From: DATARH01 sp963705325
Lineage (GTDB): Bacteria > Pseudomonadota > Alphaproteobacteria > ATCC43930 > CGMCC-115725
DNA: 64,000 bases
Assembly (NCBI GenBank): GCA_963705325.1
Contig: OY970069.1
Span: 4,216,001 to 4,280,000, forward strand
Direction of reading: 5' to 3'
The notes beneath the pieces are model-generated. The model was not told where the DNA came from. It ran no database searches and saw nothing but the letters and a program-made list of their open reading frames with translations. A program made the position numbers and the translations under genes. Of this stretch, positions 61,628 to 64,000 are shown piece by piece; position 1 is the stretch's first letter; every line of letters begins with the position of its first letter.

Positions 61628-63352
61628 TCAATATTCCACGGCGTAAATCTGCCCTTCGAGGCGCAGAGACCAATCCTCGTCCGCTGAGGAGATCCGGATC
61701 AAGATCGGCGCGCCCGGCGTGAAATCGCTGTGGCGGATTTCGCCCGCAGCCCAGGACATCCCGCTCCATACGACGCGGTCATAGTTGATCTCGACAGGAA
61801 CCGGATTTCCGTCTTGCGCCGCGGTAATGACAAAGAACTTCCCCATGTCGTTCCACGACGTGCTGCGTTTGACCGCGCCGTTCTCTCCGACCTGACGAAA
61901 GATCACCCGGATGTCGCCGCGCTCGGGCGCGGTAACGGTGGTTTTGTAGACCAGTTTCTGCCCATTTCGCCGGAATGTGGCCGCGATCGGTTCGATACGC
62001 AGCGGAATGCGAATGTCGCTGCCTGTGCCGAGATCGTAAACTGGGTCTGCATAGCGCCCAAAACCGACAAGTGCGACTTGCCCGGGTCCTAACCGAACCG
62101 CCTCTTCCTGCAGCGTTGGCTCGAACCCGGCGTCGTGAAAGAGGACACGGCCGTCGCCAGTAACACCAGGCAGTTCAGCTGTCTGGATGGCCTGTGCAGG
62201 GTTAACCACGACGTACAGGCTGCCCTCCGGGATTTTCGAAACGAAGCCATATGGATAGCGATCGCCGGCGATGCCGCCGAAGGCGTCCGTCGTCCCCGTC
62301 CGTTGCAATTCGCCATAGATCCCCTGCGCCTTGGCGAACCAGCGAACATCCGCATTGTCGAGCAGCTCAAGATTGCCGTGGATCGTGTTTACCCACCCAC
62401 CCCGCGCCATCAGCAGCAGCAGCGCCGCTTGCCAGCCGGCGGTGCGCCGGCCGTAATTGGTGCCCGTGTCACCGATCATGAACCCTGTCGAGTTGACCCG
62501 ACTGAGCGGTACGCCGGCCTGATCGAACCGTCGCACCATTCGATCAGTGTAAATGTCCACCGAGCGCCAAAAGCTCATCTCGGGCACTTGCGACGGCCGC
62601 GGGTCTCCAGCGTAAAGCGCATCGAACACGTCGAGCCAGCGAAAGCTCGATTGATGCACAAAACTTTTCGCAGACCCTACATCCCCGACAAATCCATTGA
62701 ACGCCACCAGCACCACATCGGGGTTCTTCCGCCGGAACGCCGCGAGCGCATCATGCAAGGCCCGCTCGTTACGTCGCTGAACCTCACCGGGACTTAGAAC
62801 TCCTTCATCGGCGGACGCTGTCGCATCCATATCGGCGAAGTCGAACTTGAACAGGCGGATCCCGCGATCGTACCAATATTGCAGTATGTCCATGAAATCA
62901 CTGAGAAATCCTCCCGCGTACATGGTCATCGTATAATCCGACGGCGCGAGCGAATCCCGCCATGCCGCCGCGGGTCTCAAGTGTTCGAGCGTATTCGTTG
63001 CGAACCACAATCCCGGCTTGATGCCGTTCTCCCGGCACGCTTCCAGCCAGCGATCGGGCCCATTCGGCCAGTCGCCCTTGCGCCAAGTCCGATAACCGCC
63101 GTCTGGGTCGTACCAGAACGCATCCATGACGTAATAGTCGATATGGACACCCCCAGCACGCAAACGCAGGAGCTCCCGCAGCTCGCGCATCGCCAGGTCC
63201 TCGGTCAGCGGAACCTTGTCCGACAATTCGTCATAGGCCGACCAGTTGTTGTAGACCCAGATCGGCGCGGGCAGAAATGGCGCCCGTGGCGAAGCGCATG
63301 CCACCGCCCCGCCCCACAACAATAGCAACATTGCGATCCTGACAGCGCGCAA
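61628..63352 (-). CDS. secreted GH36-like glycoside hydrolase (alpha-galactosidase type)
   Basis: About 574 residues. The N-terminal hydrophobic stretch ends in AVACAS, a possible lipobox. The TIM barrel starts at IWVYNNWSAYDEL, continues through VMDAFWYDPDGGY and LWFATNTLEHL, and has the expected nucleophile Asp in LFKFDFADMDA. A beta-sandwich C-terminus closes it. The start is TTG 63352 (LRAVRIAMLLLLWGG) or ATG 63331; AAGGAAGG lies upstream. The family and exact sugar are uncertain. Other carbohydrate genes are absent except the decayed ABC importer. Confidence 0.78.
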   Translation of the reverse strand: MRAVRIAMLLLLWGGAVACASPRAPFLPAPIWVYNNWSAYDELSDKVPLTEDLAMRELRELLRLRAGGVHIDYYVMDAFWYDPDGGYRTWRKGDWPNGPDRWLEACRENGIKPGLWFATNTLEHLRPAAAWRDSLAPSDYTMTMYAGGFLSDFMDILQYWYDRGIRLFKFDFADMDATASADEGVLSPGEVQRRNERALHDALAAFRRKNPDVVLVAFNGFVGDVGSAKSFVHQSSFRWLDVFDALYAGDPRPSQVPEMSFWRSVDIYTDRMVRRFDQAGVPLSRVNSTGFMIGDTGTNYGRRTAGWQAALLLLMARGGWVNTIHGNLELLDNADVRWFAKAQGIYGELQRTGTTDAFGGIAGDRYPYGFVSKIPEGSLYVVVNPAQAIQTAELPGVTGDGRVLFHDAGFEPTLQEEAVRLGPGQVALVGFGRYADPVYDLGTGSDIRIPLRIEPIAATFRRNGQKLVYKTTVTAPERGDIRVIFRQVGENGAVKRSTSWNDMGKFFVITAAQDGNPVPVEINYDRVVWSGMSWAAGEIRHSDFTPGAPILIRISSADEDWSLRLEGQIYAVEY

Positions 63353-63411
63353 GACGATGCAGCCTTCCTTCCTGGTCGGGTCGCCTAACCGGCCGATCCG
63401 CTTCGCCGCTT

Positions 63412-64000
63412 CTACACCTCGCCGCCAAGCGCCCGGTAACGCAATAGATGGTCGGCGAGCACGCAGGCCATCATCGCTTCGCCAACCGGAACCGCGCGGA
63501 TGCCGACGCAAGGGTCGTGGCGGCCGCGCATCTCGATCTCGGTGTCGTTGCCCTCGCTGTCGATTGTTCGCATGGGTTTGAGGATCGAGCTCGTCGGCTT
63601 CACCGCGAAACGCACGACGATGTCCTGCCCTGTCGAAATGCCGCCCAAAATGCCGCCAGCATTGTTCGACAGGAACGCGACTTTGCCGTCCTTCATCCGC
63701 ATCTCGTCAGAATTCTCTTCACCCGACAGCGACGCGGCGGCGAACCCGGCGCCGATCTCCACCGCCTTTACCGCGTTGATCGTCATCATCGCCCGTGCCA
63801 AATCGCCGTCGAGCTTGTCGTAGATCGGCTCCCCAAATCCAGCCGGCACGCCGCTCGCCACCACCTCGATGATCGCTCCGGCCGACGATCCGGCCTTGCG
63901 AACTTCGTCGATATAGCTCGCCCATTGCGCCGCCATGTCGGCATCGGGGCACCAGAACGGGTTTTGCTCGACCTGAGCCCAATCCCACGCGGCGCGGTCG
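63412..64000 (-). CDS. aroC: chorismate synthase, C-terminal part (runs off right edge)
   Basis: FMNH2-dependent lyase that makes chorismate from EPSP, the last shared step of aromatic amino acid synthesis. About 196 C-terminal residues are in the window; the N-terminus lies beyond base 64000. It has GFGEPIYDKLDGDLARAMM, NNAGGILGGISTGQDIVVR and GRHDPCVGIRAVPVGEAM, all characteristic. Divergence from the neighbours cannot be judged because of the cut. Confidence 0.96.
   Translation of the reverse strand, partial: DRAAWDWAQVEQNPFWCPDADMAAQWASYIDEVRKAGSSAGAIIEVVASGVPAGFGEPIYDKLDGDLARAMMTINAVKAVEIGAGFAAASLSGEENSDEMRMKDGKVAFLSNNAGGILGGISTGQDIVVRFAVKPTSSILKPMRTIDSEGNDTEIEMRGRHDPCVGIRAVPVGEAMMACVLADHLLRYRALGGEV

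Overview
The window is high-GC, densely packed chromosomal DNA from an alphaproteobacterium. The evidence is the proS-lolC/E-lolD-dnaE order, an ALA-synthase type hemA, a short alphaproteobacterial-type ProS, small heat-shock genes with RpoH-type promoters and ROSE-like leaders, and palindromic intergenic repeats of a kind seen in that class. The sequence does not fix the order or genus; Hyphomicrobiales or Rhodospirillales would fit. I found no tRNA, rRNA, CRISPR array, insertion sequence or phage gene. Several genes are decayed or frameshifted.

Layout. 1-4.9 kb (minus): proS, lolC/E, lolD and dnaE (cut by the left edge). 4.9-6.9 kb: a relic of a purine permease, a strongly folded leader with a terminator, a serine-glyoxylate aminotransferase and rpmE. 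6.9-8.8 kb: three Hsp20 genes and one small gene around a divergent pair of near-identical RpoH-type promoters, each followed by a ROSE-like thermometer. 8.8-9.8 kb: CorA. 9.8-16.4 kb (minus): a GGT-family Ntn-hydrolase followed by ureDABCEFG. 16.5-21.5 kb: a metallo-beta-lactamase-fold hydrolase, DUF2721, a BKACE plus CoA-transferase catabolic set and a degenerate patatin. 21.5-25.5 kb: two c-type cytochrome genes divergent from a membrane adenylate cyclase with an added [2Fe-2S] domain, then a GST with a frameshifted tail. 25.6-36 kb: hemA, an amidase, moaA-nadK, a dioxygenase, N-formylglutamate amidohydrolase, an argE-like gene, an AstE/aspartoacylase-like gene and a hypoxanthine-DNA-glycosylase-like gene. 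36-40 kb: two sensor proteins that have lost complementary phosphorelay residues. 40-46 kb: amidohydrolase, DUF3859, enoyl-CoA hydratase, MmgE/PrpD with a decayed second copy, an OmpA-like lipoprotein and an acyl-CoA dehydrogenase. 46-48.5 kb: two SGNH hydrolases and a DUF5989 microprotein. 49-52 kb: a sugar ABC transporter whose ATPase is intact while its permease and binding protein carry several indels. 52-64 kb: CaiB-type CoA-transferase, lipoprotein, cupin, PEP-mutase-family lyase, an SDR without its usual catalytic residues, aldo/keto reductase, SthA, a third SGNH protein, a double NIPSNAP protein, a GH36-like glycosidase and aroC (cut by the right edge).

How the genes may work together. 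Urease, the GGT-family protein, the glyoxylate-consuming aminotransferase and the permease relic would fit purine or ureide nitrogen use (inference). BKACE with the CoA-transferase pair forms a beta-keto-acid pathway that passes through acetoacetate. The REC-PAS-kinase and the kinase-dead REC-HPt protein could together make one complete phosphorelay. The cyclase next to c-type cytochromes suggests cAMP output tied to respiratory redox state. The most interesting loci are the folded leader at 5.1-5.4 kb, the heat-shock control region at 8.0-8.3 kb, the cyclase at 23-25 kb and the sensor pair at 36-40 kb.
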